Source of the DNA: Scalindua sp964584595
GTDB taxonomy: Bacteria > Planctomycetota > Brocadiia > Brocadiales > Scalinduaceae
Assembly (NCBI GenBank): GCA_964584595.1
Contig: CAZPAM010000007.1
Location: 1-63,956, forward strand
Reading direction: 5' to 3'
DNA: 63,956 bases
Below, piece by piece: positions 17,869 to 27,041 of the stretch. The notes under the pieces were generated by a model. It saw only the letters and a list, made by a program, of their open reading frames with translations, had not been told where the DNA came from and did not search any database. The translations under genes were made by a program, and so were the position numbers. Within the stretch, counting starts at the first letter, position 1, and each line of letters begins with the position of its first letter.

Positions 17869-19611
17869 ATGGATGCACAAATTGTTGCAGATACCTTATG
17901 GATCATCATTGCAGCAGTACTCATTTTCTTGATGGGTCTGGGTTTTGCTTGTGTTGAAAGCGGTTTTACTCGTGCCAAGAATTGTGTAAATATTCTTTCG
18001 AAGAACTTTATTGTTATTGCAATGGCGACAATGGCATTCTGGCTTTTCGGCTTTGGGCTTATGTTTGGTGACGGCAATCCACTTTTTGGATTAGAAGGAA
18101 TTATGTGTATGGGTGGAGTGGATAATAGCCCTTCTACTGGAGACAGCTACAAGGGTGTATATTCAGCGCTTGCCTGGATTGGCATTCCTTTAGAGGCAAA
18201 ATTTTTCTTTCATATGAAGTTTGCGATGGTTGCTGCAAGTATCATCTCCGGTGCCGTTGCGGAGCGCATTAAATACAATGTTTTTATAATATTTTCATTT
18301 TTAATGGTCGCTTTCGTGTATCCGGTCGTTGGGCATTGGGTTTGGGGTAACGGGTGGCTGGTGGCAAAAGGGATGTTTGACTTTGCCGGATCAACAGTTG
18401 TTCATTCAGTTGGAGGATGGGCGGCATTATCTGGTGTTCTGATTTTAGGACCTCGTATGGGGAAATACAACCCAGACGGCTCCATTACAACAATCCCCGG
18501 ACACAACATGCCCTTAGCATTAATTGGTGTATTTGCTTTGTGGGTAGGTTGGTTTGGTTTTAATATTGGAAGTGCAATGTCTGCTAATCCGGAATTGATT
18601 TCCCATATAGCTATTACGACAAATATGGGAGCATGTACAGGTATTCTGGGGGCTACAATTGCTTCCTGGATTCTTTTAAAGAAACCGGGTTTAGGGATGA
18701 CACTTAACGGTTGTTTAGGCGGACTTGTTGCTATAACCGCATCTTGCGCAGTTGTGAGTGTTGCTAGCGCTGTCATTATAGGATTTGTTGCAGGATGGTT
18801 AGTGGTATTATCTGTCATGTTCTTTGATAAAATGAGGATAGACGATCCTGCCGGGGCTTTGTCCGTACATCTGGTTAACGGTATCTTTGGCACCTTATGT
18901 GTCGGGCTCTTTGCAGAGGGGCAATATTTACCTCAAAGCGTTGGAAATGGATTGTTTTTTGGAGGAGGCGCGTCTTTATTGGGTGTGCAGTTTTTAGGTG
19001 TCTGGTCTGTTGCATTGTTTGCGTTTCTGCTATCAGGCATTTTCTGGTTGGCGCTGAAGTATACAATTGGAATGCGCGTTGATGTCAGTACTGAATTAGA
19101 AGGTCTCGATATTGGAGAGCACGACAATGTGGCATATCCCGATTTTGTAATTAGGCGAGCAGGTGATACATTCGTTTCTACGTCAAAAGTCTTGGTAGGC
19201 GGTGTGGCTGGCATTCCACAAGAAAAAATATCTCTACCTATAAAGCTTATCCCGAAAGGTAGAGCCCCAATTCAAAAGATTGAAGCTGTTATCCGTCCGG
19301 AAAGACTTCATTTTGTAAAAAATGCTCTGGAAGAAGCAGGTTGTCCTGGCATTACGATAGCTCAGATAGACGGTCATGGAATGGAAAAAGGTGTTACACA
19401 ACAATGGCGAGGAAAAAAGTACAAAGTAGACCTCCTGCCGAAGATGAAGATTGAGATTCTTGCCGAAAAAGCGGATATTGATAAGTTTGTGAATGTAATT
19501 GTCCAGTCGGCTCAAACCGGTTCTTTTGGTGATGGCCTGGTATTTGTTTGTGATACAAATGGTATTATTAATATTAGAACTGGTGAGGAGGGCTCCTCCG
19601 AAATAGATTAA
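17869..19611 (+). CDS. amt: Ammonium transporter Amt fused to a C-terminal PII (GlnB-like) domain
   Basis: The 580-aa protein has an Amt/Mep/Rh channel over about residues 1-405, with CVESGFTRAKNCVN, the first pore His in TVVHSVGGWAALSG and the second in SVHLVNGIFGTLCVG. A linker of about 60 residues follows. A complete PII domain spans about 466-575: IQKIEAVIRPERL, a T-loop with RGKKYKVDLLPK that keeps the tyrosine uridylylated in GlnB proteins, and IRTGEEG. PII proteins normally bind Amt in trans to block it. Here sensor and channel are one polypeptide, so gating by ATP/ADP/2-oxoglutarate in cis is likely. The position between urt and ure genes suggests control of ammonium released from urea. 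An RBS, AAGGAG, lies upstream. Confidence 0.93.
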   Translation: MDAQIVADTLWIIIAAVLIFLMGLGFACVESGFTRAKNCVNILSKNFIVIAMATMAFWLFGFGLMFGDGNPLFGLEGIMCMGGVDNSPSTGDSYKGVYSALAWIGIPLEAKFFFHMKFAMVAASIISGAVAERIKYNVFIIFSFLMVAFVYPVVGHWVWGNGWLVAKGMFDFAGSTVVHSVGGWAALSGVLILGPRMGKYNPDGSITTIPGHNMPLALIGVFALWVGWFGFNIGSAMSANPELISHIAITTNMGACTGILGATIASWILLKKPGLGMTLNGCLGGLVAITASCAVVSVASAVIIGFVAGWLVVLSVMFFDKMRIDDPAGALSVHLVNGIFGTLCVGLFAEGQYLPQSVGNGLFFGGGASLLGVQFLGVWSVALFAFLLSGIFWLALKYTIGMRVDVSTELEGLDIGEHDNVAYPDFVIRRAGDTFVSTSKVLVGGVAGIPQEKISLPIKLIPKGRAPIQKIEAVIRPERLHFVKNALEEAGCPGITIAQIDGHGMEKGVTQQWRGKKYKVDLLPKMKIEILAEKADIDKFVNVIVQSAQTGSFGDGLVFVCDTNGIINIRTGEEGSSEID

Positions 19612-19635
19612 CCGTAAATTATCCAAATCTATCTG

Positions 19636-20826
19636 ATGAAGTTCTATACTGTTTTGTACGTAGTGATGGTTAGTACATTTATTTCTAATTGGGTTTTTTC
19701 TGATGATTTTCAATCCTACCATTTATTAAAAGAAAGTGGATCAGGTATAAGTAGCTATGATGTAAAATACGAAGAAAAAATTATAACCCAAGTAAAGAAT
19801 TCAAAATTATTAGTAGAAAGCCAACCTGACATCTTCTTTGAAGAGCCAATCTACAATTTTGGTAAAGTGTATAAAAATGAAGATGTGGAACATTTCTTCA
19901 TTCTTAAAAATCGTGGAACAAAAGATTTAATAATAGAAGACATAAAAGCTTCGTGTGGTTGTATTATATCTGAAGCAACTACACCTAAAGTGCTGCCGGG
20001 AACGTCTGAGGGTATTATCGTGACCCTTAGAGGTATTCCTGATACAGGTGCGATATCCAAAAGCATAAGAATATATTCAAATGATCCGGACACCCCTGTT
20101 TACTCTCTTAAGCTGCTAGGAGAGATAGTAGAAGATATTACAATAAATACGCGGCAGATAAGTTTTGGGTTTATTCCTAAGGGTAAAAAAGTGAAGGTGG
20201 AAATAGGCGTCAAACCACGTCCTGGATTCAAATTAAAAATAAAAGATGTGATATCAACTAATCCTGACATTAGTATCAAGTACAAGAAAGATGAACAGGA
20301 TAATAAATATGTTGTTGAGGCAACATTAAAAGATACTGCTACGGTTGGGGTTCTGACGGGTAATATTCAAATATTTACAAATAGCGAGAGGCAGAACCGG
20401 CTGATAATTCCATTTTCTGGAGAGGTACTCGGAGATGTTCGTCTATACCCATCACATTTATATTTTGGCGTAATCAAGAAAGATAGTAAATGTGTAAAAT
20501 CGGTATTTATTACCTTGTTAAAAGAAAAGACCAGGGTTGATAAAATTGAAGTCCAACCTGATTTTCTAACCTCAGAAATCATAACAGACCCTCGAATGAC
20601 AATCGGTGAAGAAGAATACGTAACCCTGCATTCAAACTTTTGGGAAGCTTCCACAAATATTTCTCAAAAGAATATTCTTGAAAAAAACAGCATACCCCTT
20701 AGAATTCTAACCAGGATAAAAGAAAATGCACCGCTTGGGGAAATAGAAGGTGTATTAAAAGTATATACTAATAGTAAAATACAACCGATTATTAATATTC
20801 CAGTATCTGCCGAGATAATCGATTAA
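19636..20826 (+). CDS. Exported DUF1573-type Ig-like repeat protein
   Basis: The 396-aa protein has an N-terminal signal sequence (MKFYTVLYVVMVSTFISNWVFS) and at about 58-155 a DUF1573 unit (FNFGKVYKNEDVEHFFILKNRG-type sequence, with KASCGCIISEA and the SNDPDTPVYSLKLLGEI ending). Two further beta-rich segments have related beginnings (ISFGFIPKGKKVKVEIGV; LYFGVIKKDSKCVKSVFI). The CGC motif after DIKASCG is standard for the domain. Such proteins are abundant in planctomycetes and are extracytoplasmic, of unknown function. It is co-directional between amt and ureA, which is unusual inside a urea operon. No clear RBS is seen. Confidence 0.8.
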   Translation: MKFYTVLYVVMVSTFISNWVFSDDFQSYHLLKESGSGISSYDVKYEEKIITQVKNSKLLVESQPDIFFEEPIYNFGKVYKNEDVEHFFILKNRGTKDLIIEDIKASCGCIISEATTPKVLPGTSEGIIVTLRGIPDTGAISKSIRIYSNDPDTPVYSLKLLGEIVEDITINTRQISFGFIPKGKKVKVEIGVKPRPGFKLKIKDVISTNPDISIKYKKDEQDNKYVVEATLKDTATVGVLTGNIQIFTNSERQNRLIIPFSGEVLGDVRLYPSHLYFGVIKKDSKCVKSVFITLLKEKTRVDKIEVQPDFLTSEIITDPRMTIGEEEYVTLHSNFWEASTNISQKNILEKNSIPLRILTRIKENAPLGEIEGVLKVYTNSKIQPIINIPVSAEIID

Positions 20827-20865
20827 TTATTACAAAGAGCAATAAAGAAGGGAGATTGTTTTGTC

Positions 20866-21168
20866 ATGATGTTGTCACCGCGTGAGATTGATAAGATGCT
20901 TATTTATTCTGTAGCAGATTTAGCAAAAAAACGAATGTCACGTGGCTTGAAGCTGAACTATTCAGAAGCAATAGCGGTGATTACGGAGGCTATTCTTGAG
21001 GGAGCAAGGGATGGTAACAGTGTTGCTGACTTAATGCAAATAGGAAAAAAGGTGCTAAAGAGAGAAGATGTAATGCCTCGTGTACCGGAGATGGTTCATT
21101 TGGTACAAGTGGAATGTACCTTTCCTGATGGAACAAAATTAGTCTCCTGCCATGATCCTATTATATAG
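20866..21168 (+). CDS. ureA: Urease subunit gamma
   Basis: The 100-aa protein matches UreA along its length: LSPREIDKMLIYSVADLAKKRMSRGLKLNY, EAIAVITEAILEGARDG and VPEMVHLVQVECTFPDGTKLVSCHDPI. It assembles with UreB and UreC into the cytoplasmic nickel urease. The start is ATG 20866 (or 20869) after GAAGGGAG. ureA, ureB and ureC are separate genes, as in most bacteria rather than the fused Helicobacter form. Confidence 0.97.
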   Translation: MMLSPREIDKMLIYSVADLAKKRMSRGLKLNYSEAIAVITEAILEGARDGNSVADLMQIGKKVLKREDVMPRVPEMVHLVQVECTFPDGTKLVSCHDPII

Positions 21169-21192
21169 ATAAAATTTTGATGTGGAGGAAAT

Positions 21193-21564
21193 ATGAGTGG
21201 AACAGTTGGATATATTCTTAGGGCTGATCCAATAGAAATTAATGCAGGACGGGTTACTCTTAAGATGCCGGTAAGAAATACAGGAGATCGTCCAATTCAG
21301 GTAGGTTCTCACTTTCATTTTTTTGAGACTAACAAGGCGCTTGATTTTGACAGAAAAAAGTCATTTGGGATGAGGTTAAATATATCCTCAGGAACCTCTA
21401 TTCGTTTTGAACCTGGCGACGAGAAAATGGTTGAGTTGGTCCAACTGGGAGGCAAAGGAGTAGTCATGGGATTAAACGGCTTGGTAAATGGAAGCACTTC
21501 TGCAAAAGGTGCATTGGAAGTTGCATTAAAGAAAGCAAAAGAATTGGGTTTCAAGGGCGCTTGA
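21193..21564 (+). CDS. ureB: Urease subunit beta
   Basis: The 123-aa protein carries the UreB features GYILRADPIEINAGR, NTGDRPIQVGSHFHFFETNKALDFDR, GMRLNISSGTSIRFEPGDEK and VELVQLGGKGVVMGLNGLVNG. It is a structural subunit that packs against UreC. RBS GTGGAGGAA precedes the ATG; it lies 24 bp after ureA and 40 bp before ureC. Confidence 0.97.
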   Translation: MSGTVGYILRADPIEINAGRVTLKMPVRNTGDRPIQVGSHFHFFETNKALDFDRKKSFGMRLNISSGTSIRFEPGDEKMVELVQLGGKGVVMGLNGLVNGSTSAKGALEVALKKAKELGFKGA

Positions 21565-21604
21565 ATCTATGGTTATCTAAAAGTAATATTAAGAGGTTTT
21601 TCTA

Positions 21605-23320
21605 ATGGCAAATCTAACAAGAAAACAATATACGGATTTATACGGACCCTCGGTAGGTGATAAATTCAAGTTGGCAGATACTGAACTAGTATGTGAAATA
21701 GAAAAAGATTATCGCGTACCAGGCGAAGAAGTTGTTTTTGGCGGTGGAAAAACTATACGAGAAGGAATGGGGCAAAGTACTCAAACCAATAAAAATGGAG
21801 CATTAGACCTTGTTATAACTAATGTGATTATTATTGATCCGGTCCAGGGAGTAGTAATAGGAGATGTTGGAATTAAAGATGGTAAAATTACAGGTATAGG
21901 AAAGGCGGGTAATCCGGATATTATGGACGGTGTTCACCCAGACCTTATTATAGGACCTGGTACAGAAGTAATTGCAGGTGAGCATCTCATCGCAACTGCA
22001 GGCGGAATAGATAGTCATATCCATATGATATGCCCACAGCAGGTTTATGATGCCCTGTCAAATGGAATAACTACATTCATAGGCGGCGGAACAGGGCCGG
22101 CCGATGGAACAAGGGCCACCACGTGTACACCGGGCCCATGGAATATCCAAAAGATGATTCTGGCTTGCGAAGAGTTACCCATTAACTGGGGTTTTAAAGG
22201 AAAGGGAAACAGTGCTGTGCCAGAACCATTAATTGAACAATTAGAAGCAGGCGCCTGTGGACTAAAAGATCACGAAGACTGGGGTACAACACCTGCGGTA
22301 TTAGACCAGAGTTTATCAGTGGCCGATAAATATGATATTCAAGTGTCAATTCATACTGACACATTGAATGAAGCAGGATTTGTAGAGGATTCAACTAAAG
22401 CCATCGATGGTAGAACAGTTCACACCTATCATACAGAGGGTGCAGGCGGAGGACATGCTCCGGATATTATGCGCCTGGCTGGCGAAACGAATGTACTGCC
22501 ATCATCAACAAATCCTACAAGACCTTACACAGTAAACACACTGGACGAACACCTCGACATGTTAATGGTCTGCCATCATCTTAACCCTTCAATTCCGGAG
22601 GATGTGTCCTTTGCGGAAAGTCGTATTCGTGCAGAGACAATAGCCGCAGAGGATGTGCTTCATGATCTTGGGATATTGAGCATGTATAGTTCAGATTCTC
22701 AGGCAATGGGAAGAGTTGGAGAAAATTTTATTAAGGCTGTACAAACTGCCGACAAGATGAAAAAGCAAAGGGGAAAGTTAGAGGAGGACGCATCAGGAAA
22801 TGACAACTTCAGGGTTCTTCGTTACATTGCCAAATGTAACTTGAATCATGCAATTTCGGAAGGTTTTGCACATATTTTAGGTTCAATAGAAACCGGAAAG
22901 ATGGCTGATATTGTTCTTTGGCCTATTGCCTTCTTTGGGGCAAAGCCTAAGATGGTGATTAAGGGTGGGTTCGTGAATTGGGCCTTAATGGGAGATCCAA
23001 ATGCATCCATCCCCACACCGGAGCCGGTCATTTATCGTCCGATGTTTGGGGCTTTCGGAAGTGCAATGCATAAAACAAAGTTGACTTTGCTTTCAAAAGT
23101 GGCCGTTGATTTGGGAATTCCTGAAAAAATTAGTATGCAGGGTGGATATGAGGCTGTTGGGAATTGTAGAGGAATAACAAAATCTCATATGGTAAGAAAT
23201 GATGTAGCTCCAAAAATAGAGATTGATCCTGAAACATATCAGGTGAAGATTGATGGAAATATAGCTACTTGCGAGCCGGCAAAGGAATTAGCCCTGACAC
23301 AGCTTTATTATATTGTGTAA
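21605..23320 (+). CDS. ureC: Urease subunit alpha (catalytic, nickel)
   Basis: The 571-aa protein hydrolyses urea to ammonia and carbamate. All nickel ligands are present: H138 and H140 in DSHIHM, K221 (the carbamylated lysine) in GLKDHEDWG, H250 in VSIHTD, H276 in YHTEGAGGGH and D364 in SSDSQAMGR. The flap-region sequence MVCHHLNPSIPEDVSFAESRIR includes the catalytic H324. The residue after K221 is Asp where Ile or Leu is usual, a small oddity next to the metal bridge. RBS AAGAGG lies upstream. Accessory genes follow. Confidence 0.98.
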   Translation: MANLTRKQYTDLYGPSVGDKFKLADTELVCEIEKDYRVPGEEVVFGGGKTIREGMGQSTQTNKNGALDLVITNVIIIDPVQGVVIGDVGIKDGKITGIGKAGNPDIMDGVHPDLIIGPGTEVIAGEHLIATAGGIDSHIHMICPQQVYDALSNGITTFIGGGTGPADGTRATTCTPGPWNIQKMILACEELPINWGFKGKGNSAVPEPLIEQLEAGACGLKDHEDWGTTPAVLDQSLSVADKYDIQVSIHTDTLNEAGFVEDSTKAIDGRTVHTYHTEGAGGGHAPDIMRLAGETNVLPSSTNPTRPYTVNTLDEHLDMLMVCHHLNPSIPEDVSFAESRIRAETIAAEDVLHDLGILSMYSSDSQAMGRVGENFIKAVQTADKMKKQRGKLEEDASGNDNFRVLRYIAKCNLNHAISEGFAHILGSIETGKMADIVLWPIAFFGAKPKMVIKGGFVNWALMGDPNASIPTPEPVIYRPMFGAFGSAMHKTKLTLLSKVAVDLGIPEKISMQGGYEAVGNCRGITKSHMVRNDVAPKIEIDPETYQVKIDGNIATCEPAKELALTQLYYIV

Positions 23321-23332
23321 AGGAGAAATGTC

Positions 23333-23686
23333 TTGAATATTAGACATGTAGTGGAGGCGTCAAACATTGATGATGAAGGTTATGTGTTGGACCCTTCCAA
23401 GGTAAAGCACGGTGTTGTCAGAGCGGGAAAGATATGGTCTTTGTCTGGTTTTATTGATCCCAGAACTCATCTAAACCTTGATTTTGAGGACCATCGGGTA
23501 ACGGATTGTATTATTGCAAGTAGGTTTATTAGATATGCTGCTGTAAGGATAAAGCAGGATGGATTTGTTTTTGCGCACGTTAAAAACGAAAGTTACGAAC
23601 ACCTTGGATTCGTAGACATTGATGCACGAAGGATTGAATGGATGAAAAGGTGCCAAATAAAAAAGGCTGATAACAAAATATGTTGA
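23333..23686 (+). CDS. Unrecognised 117-aa protein inside the urease operon
   Basis: It begins at TTG 23333, 12 bp after the ureC stop, with a good AAAGGAG six to seven bases upstream. The ATG at 23328 hits a stop after one codon, so TTG is the likely start. The protein looks cytoplasmic and alpha/beta, with no signal peptide or TM. It has three cysteines, two near the C-terminus (RCQIKKADNKIC). I do not recognise a family. Position between the catalytic subunit and ureE suggests a link to urease expression, maturation or urea sensing, but nothing in the sequence proves it. Confidence 0.6.
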   Translation: MNIRHVVEASNIDDEGYVLDPSKVKHGVVRAGKIWSLSGFIDPRTHLNLDFEDHRVTDCIIASRFIRYAAVRIKQDGFVFAHVKNESYEHLGFVDIDARRIEWMKRCQIKKADNKIC

Positions 23687-23928
23687 TAGTGTTTAGAGTA
23701 TTTGGTAAGCGTTAAACTTCCATCCATTCTTTTCTATTTGCCAACCTTCTTATCACAGATCTGTGCTTAGCATTTTCTCATACACGTTCTAAAACAATCT
23801 TAAGGGTATTGGAACGCCTCCAAAATTAAGCTCAATAATAGACATCGTAACAAAATAATTTCTTTTGTAGTTGATATATAAGGTTTAAAGGACAAAGCAA
23901 TTTGCCTTTTACTCAAGGAAAAGGTAAA

Positions 23929-24030
23929 ATGATAACGAAAATTATTCCTGATAAAAGAATATTTAAAAAAGTTATTTATCTTAAAATTTCTCGAAACCAC
24001 AGGGGTGAAAATAAACATGCTGATTATTAA
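23929..24030 (+). CDS. Small ORF (33 aa) overlapping the ureE start, possible leader
   Basis: ATG 23929 is preceded by AAGGAAAAGG. The product is basic and lysine/isoleucine-rich (MITKIIPDKRIFKKVIYLKI...) and its stop at 24028-24030 overlaps the first codons of ureE in another frame. Such an overlap could couple translation of ureE to this leader. No homology is recognised. The rest of 23687-24016 has no gene. Confidence 0.3.
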   Translation: MITKIIPDKRIFKKVIYLKISRNHRGENKHADY

Positions 24031-24571
24031 TCAAATCTTGGGAAATATTAATACTGACGAGAAGTGGAAAAAACTTTATAAGGTAATGCGTCGTGAAAAT
24101 TATGTGCTAACTATAATGTTTACACGTAAAGAATCAGAAAGATCCCGGTTATATAAAAAATTACCAGGATTTGACGAAGAGATAGGGATTAATCTCAAAA
24201 GGGGCACGGTATTGCACGATGGAGATGTTCTGTATTTTAAAAAGGGTGAAAAGATGTTTGTAGTAAAGATTGAGGCAGAGGAGATGATGGTACTTCATTT
24301 TGTAGAAAAATTCCATGATGACAAGATGCTTGAGTTGGCCGTTAAATTGGGTCATGCGATTGGTAATCAACACTGGCAAATGAAGGTTGTTGGAGGAAAG
24401 ATATATGTTCCAATAATGATCGACAAGAAAGTAATGGAATCAGTCATGAAAACGCATAATATTCCAGGTATTAAATATTGTTTTGAAGAAGAAGTGGGGG
24501 AGCAAATACTAAATAGAGAGTACGGACTATTACAAAACACGTCACACGATCACCACCAGCACAAACATTAA
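24017..24571 (+). CDS. ureE: Urease accessory protein UreE
   Basis: UreE is the nickel metallochaperone that hands Ni2+ to the UreG/UreF/UreD complex. It shows the N-terminal peptide-binding region (MRRENYVLTIMFTRKESERSRL), GTVLHDGDVLYF, and a metal-binding C-terminal half with LAVKLGHAIGNQHW. It ends in a histidine-rich tail (HDHHQHKH) typical of nickel-storing UreE. An in-frame GTG at 24005 exists, but ATG 24017 is better placed after AGGGGTG. It lies 17 bp before ureF. Confidence 0.9.
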   Translation: MLIINQILGNINTDEKWKKLYKVMRRENYVLTIMFTRKESERSRLYKKLPGFDEEIGINLKRGTVLHDGDVLYFKKGEKMFVVKIEAEEMMVLHFVEKFHDDKMLELAVKLGHAIGNQHWQMKVVGGKIYVPIMIDKKVMESVMKTHNIPGIKYCFEEEVGEQILNREYGLLQNTSHDHHQHKH

Positions 24572-24588
24572 GGAAAGGATACTTAATA

Positions 24589-25329
24589 GTGAGTATTGAC
24601 GGCAAAAAAACATCATTAAGATATGATGTACAAGAAACCCATTTAAAATCATTTGCAAAGGCACTTCAGATATCTGATACTTTTTTCCCTGTTGGTATGT
24701 TTAACTTCTCTCATGGTTTGGAATCATTTGTTCAGGAGGATATGGTGAAGGACAAAGACGATGTTGTCACCTTGCTTGGTGACATTCTTTCCCATCAAAT
24801 TGCTCCTGCTGATTGTGTCGCATTGGCTAATAGTTACAGGGCGGCTGAACAGTTCGATTTAAATACCCTTTTATTGGTAGACGAAATGCTTTATGCTATG
24901 AAATTAACAATTGAAAACAGGGAATGTTCTGTAAAGACAGGAAAGTGTCTGCTGTCTAATATCCTTTTAATGGCTCCCAAAAACTTAGTCATACGTGATT
25001 TTAACGAAAAAGTCTGTGCTGGGGCCAGTCCGGGGAACTATGCGGTTACATTAGGTTTAGGTGGATGTCTCATGGGGATAACGTGCTCTGAAGTGATGAT
25101 GATAGAGTTGTATTCCTTTTGTGTTAGTCTTATTAGCGCGGCAATGAAACTTGTTCAAATTGATCACTATACATCAATAAAGATAATTAATGACCTGCAA
25201 CCTTTATTGGTGGATATTATAAAAGATAATATACACAAATTACCTGACGAAATGTATTCCTGTGCGCCTTTAGTAGATATTATGTCTATAAAACATGAAC
25301 AAGCAACTGTCCGAATGTTTTTGAGCTGA
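24589..25329 (+). CDS. ureF: Urease accessory protein UreF
   Basis: The 246-aa all-helical protein has UreF blocks LQISDTFFPVGMFNFSHGLESFVQ (consensus 'ALQLSDSALPIGGFSHSHGLE') and later CLMGITCSEVMMIELYSFCVSLISAAMKLVQIDHY. It bridges UreD and UreG during nickel insertion. It starts with GTG 24589 after AAGGAAAGGA. Sequence is more divergent than the other accessory proteins, but order and motifs leave little doubt. Confidence 0.88.
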   Translation: MSIDGKKTSLRYDVQETHLKSFAKALQISDTFFPVGMFNFSHGLESFVQEDMVKDKDDVVTLLGDILSHQIAPADCVALANSYRAAEQFDLNTLLLVDEMLYAMKLTIENRECSVKTGKCLLSNILLMAPKNLVIRDFNEKVCAGASPGNYAVTLGLGGCLMGITCSEVMMIELYSFCVSLISAAMKLVQIDHYTSIKIINDLQPLLVDIIKDNIHKLPDEMYSCAPLVDIMSIKHEQATVRMFLS

Positions 25330-25428
25330 TCAACAATATTTTTTGAGATACTAAGTGAATAGCTGTTTTTATATCAAGAGATTTTAGACTGATAAATTAA
25401 AATCGCAATTCTGAAGAAAGGGGCGTTG

Positions 25429-26049
25429 ATGGAAAACAAGATTCCACGAATAGGTGTGGGAGGACCTGTCGGTTCCGGTAAAACGGCGCTTATTGAAGCG
25501 GTAGTTCCTGTATTAGTGAAAAATGGATACAAACCAATTATCGTGACCAATGATATTGTTACAAAGGAAGATGCTGAACATGTAAAGAAAGCGCTACAGG
25601 GTGTTATTCCTGCTGATCGTGTTTTAGGTGTTGAGACAGGAGGGTGTCCTCATACGGCAGTGAGAGAGGACCCGAGTATGAATCTAATTGCCGTAGAGGA
25701 AATGGAAAAAAAATTTCCGGATTCTCACATACTTTTTGTTGAAACAGGAGGGGATAATCTAACACTCACGTTTAATTCTGCATTAGTAGATTATTACATT
25801 TATGTAATTGATGTTGCTGCTGGAGAAAAAATCCCTCGTAAAAATGGCCCTGCAATTACACAATCTGACCTGTTGATTATTAATAAGATTGATCTGGCCC
25901 CACTTGTAAATGCAGATTTAAAAATAATGGAGCGCGATACGAAGGTGAAGAGAAATGACAAACCTTTTATCTTTACCAATTGTCATACCAAAGAAGGTAT
26001 AGACGCTGTATACCAATTAATTAAAAAAGAGGTACTTTTTGAGGATTAA
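25429..26049 (+). CDS. ureG: Urease accessory GTPase UreG
   Basis: The 206-aa SIMIBI-class GTPase supplies energy for nickel insertion. P-loop GPVGSGKT at about 11-18, NDIVTKEDAEH, the metal-binding CPH motif in GGCPHTAVREDPS, FVETGGDNLT and the guanine motif NKID are all present. The track of GTP-binding motifs is complete. ATG 25429 follows GAAAGGGG; an adjacent in-frame TTG at 25426 is less likely. Confidence 0.96.
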   Translation: MENKIPRIGVGGPVGSGKTALIEAVVPVLVKNGYKPIIVTNDIVTKEDAEHVKKALQGVIPADRVLGVETGGCPHTAVREDPSMNLIAVEEMEKKFPDSHILFVETGGDNLTLTFNSALVDYYIYVIDVAAGEKIPRKNGPAITQSDLLIINKIDLAPLVNADLKIMERDTKVKRNDKPFIFTNCHTKEGIDAVYQLIKKEVLFED

Positions 26050-26061
26050 TATCCACATAAA

Positions 26062-27000
26062 ATGCTAAAATATAGCGTTGTTGATTCGCACGATTACTAT
26101 ACTCCTGTAAATATTCCATCAGAATTTAGCCAATATAACCTGGAAGTTCCAACACTCAATATTGGCAATGCAGGCAAGGTTGGATTGCTGACTTTGGTCT
26201 TAGAAAATAGAGAGGGGAAGACGACACTTGTAAAAAATTATCATAAAGTCCCATTGCAAGTTCAAAAGGCTCTTTATATTGATGAGAATATGCCCCACAT
26301 GCCTTTTGTATTTATTATGAGCCCGAGTGGTGGAATACTACAAGGCGATAGATTGAGAATAGATATACATGGGCATGAGAATACTGCTTTTCACATTACG
26401 ACCCAGGCTGCGACTAAGATTTATCGTATGGAGAAAAATTATGCAACTCAGATTTTGAATATTACCCTTGATAAGGGGTCATATGCAGAATTCTTACCTG
26501 ATATGATTATCCCTTATAGGGATTCTCGCTTTTATCAAGAGGTTAATTTAAAAATTCATGAGGATGCAACCTGTCTTTATAGTGAAATATTGTTACCAGG
26601 ACGTGTAACTTATGGAGAGTCCTTTCTCTATAAAATTTTTTATTCGCGTTTTCAGGTAACTGATCTATCAGGAAATTTTAGATGTTTAGATAATATGGTT
26701 TTTTCGCCAAAGACAAACAATCCCAGGTCGTGTGGTATTCTGGGTAATTGGGAGATTGTAGCGAACATTTATTTGCTAACCAAGAAAGTAGAAAGTAAAA
26801 TATTGAATACCGAAATAGAAAGTACCTTACAAAATGCTGATAATATATGCTTTGCTTCCACGGTACTTCCTTATTCGGACGGCATTATTATCCGCATATT
26901 GGGTGAGAAATCAAATGATGTTGATATTGTTTGCAAACAAATATGGAATATTATCCGAATGAAATTACATGGAAAACCTGCCCCTGACTTAAGGAAATAA
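26062..27000 (+). CDS. ureD: Urease accessory protein UreD (UreH)
   Basis: The 312-aa protein matches UreD in SPSGGILQGDRLRIDI, TTQAATKIYRM, LPDMIIPYRDSRFYQEV and ILLPGRVTYGESF. UreD is the scaffold that docks UreF-UreG onto apo-urease. It is the last urease gene, 12 bp after ureG. Many operons begin with ureD, so the order here (A-B-C-x-E-F-G-D) is a variant. It is followed 41 bp later by a chaperonin gene in the same direction. Confidence 0.92.
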   Translation: MLKYSVVDSHDYYTPVNIPSEFSQYNLEVPTLNIGNAGKVGLLTLVLENREGKTTLVKNYHKVPLQVQKALYIDENMPHMPFVFIMSPSGGILQGDRLRIDIHGHENTAFHITTQAATKIYRMEKNYATQILNITLDKGSYAEFLPDMIIPYRDSRFYQEVNLKIHEDATCLYSEILLPGRVTYGESFLYKIFYSRFQVTDLSGNFRCLDNMVFSPKTNNPRSCGILGNWEIVANIYLLTKKVESKILNTEIESTLQNADNICFASTVLPYSDGIIIRILGEKSNDVDIVCKQIWNIIRMKLHGKPAPDLRK

Positions 27001-27041
27001 TAAACGATTCTGTAAATTAAGTTTTATATAGGAAAATATCA

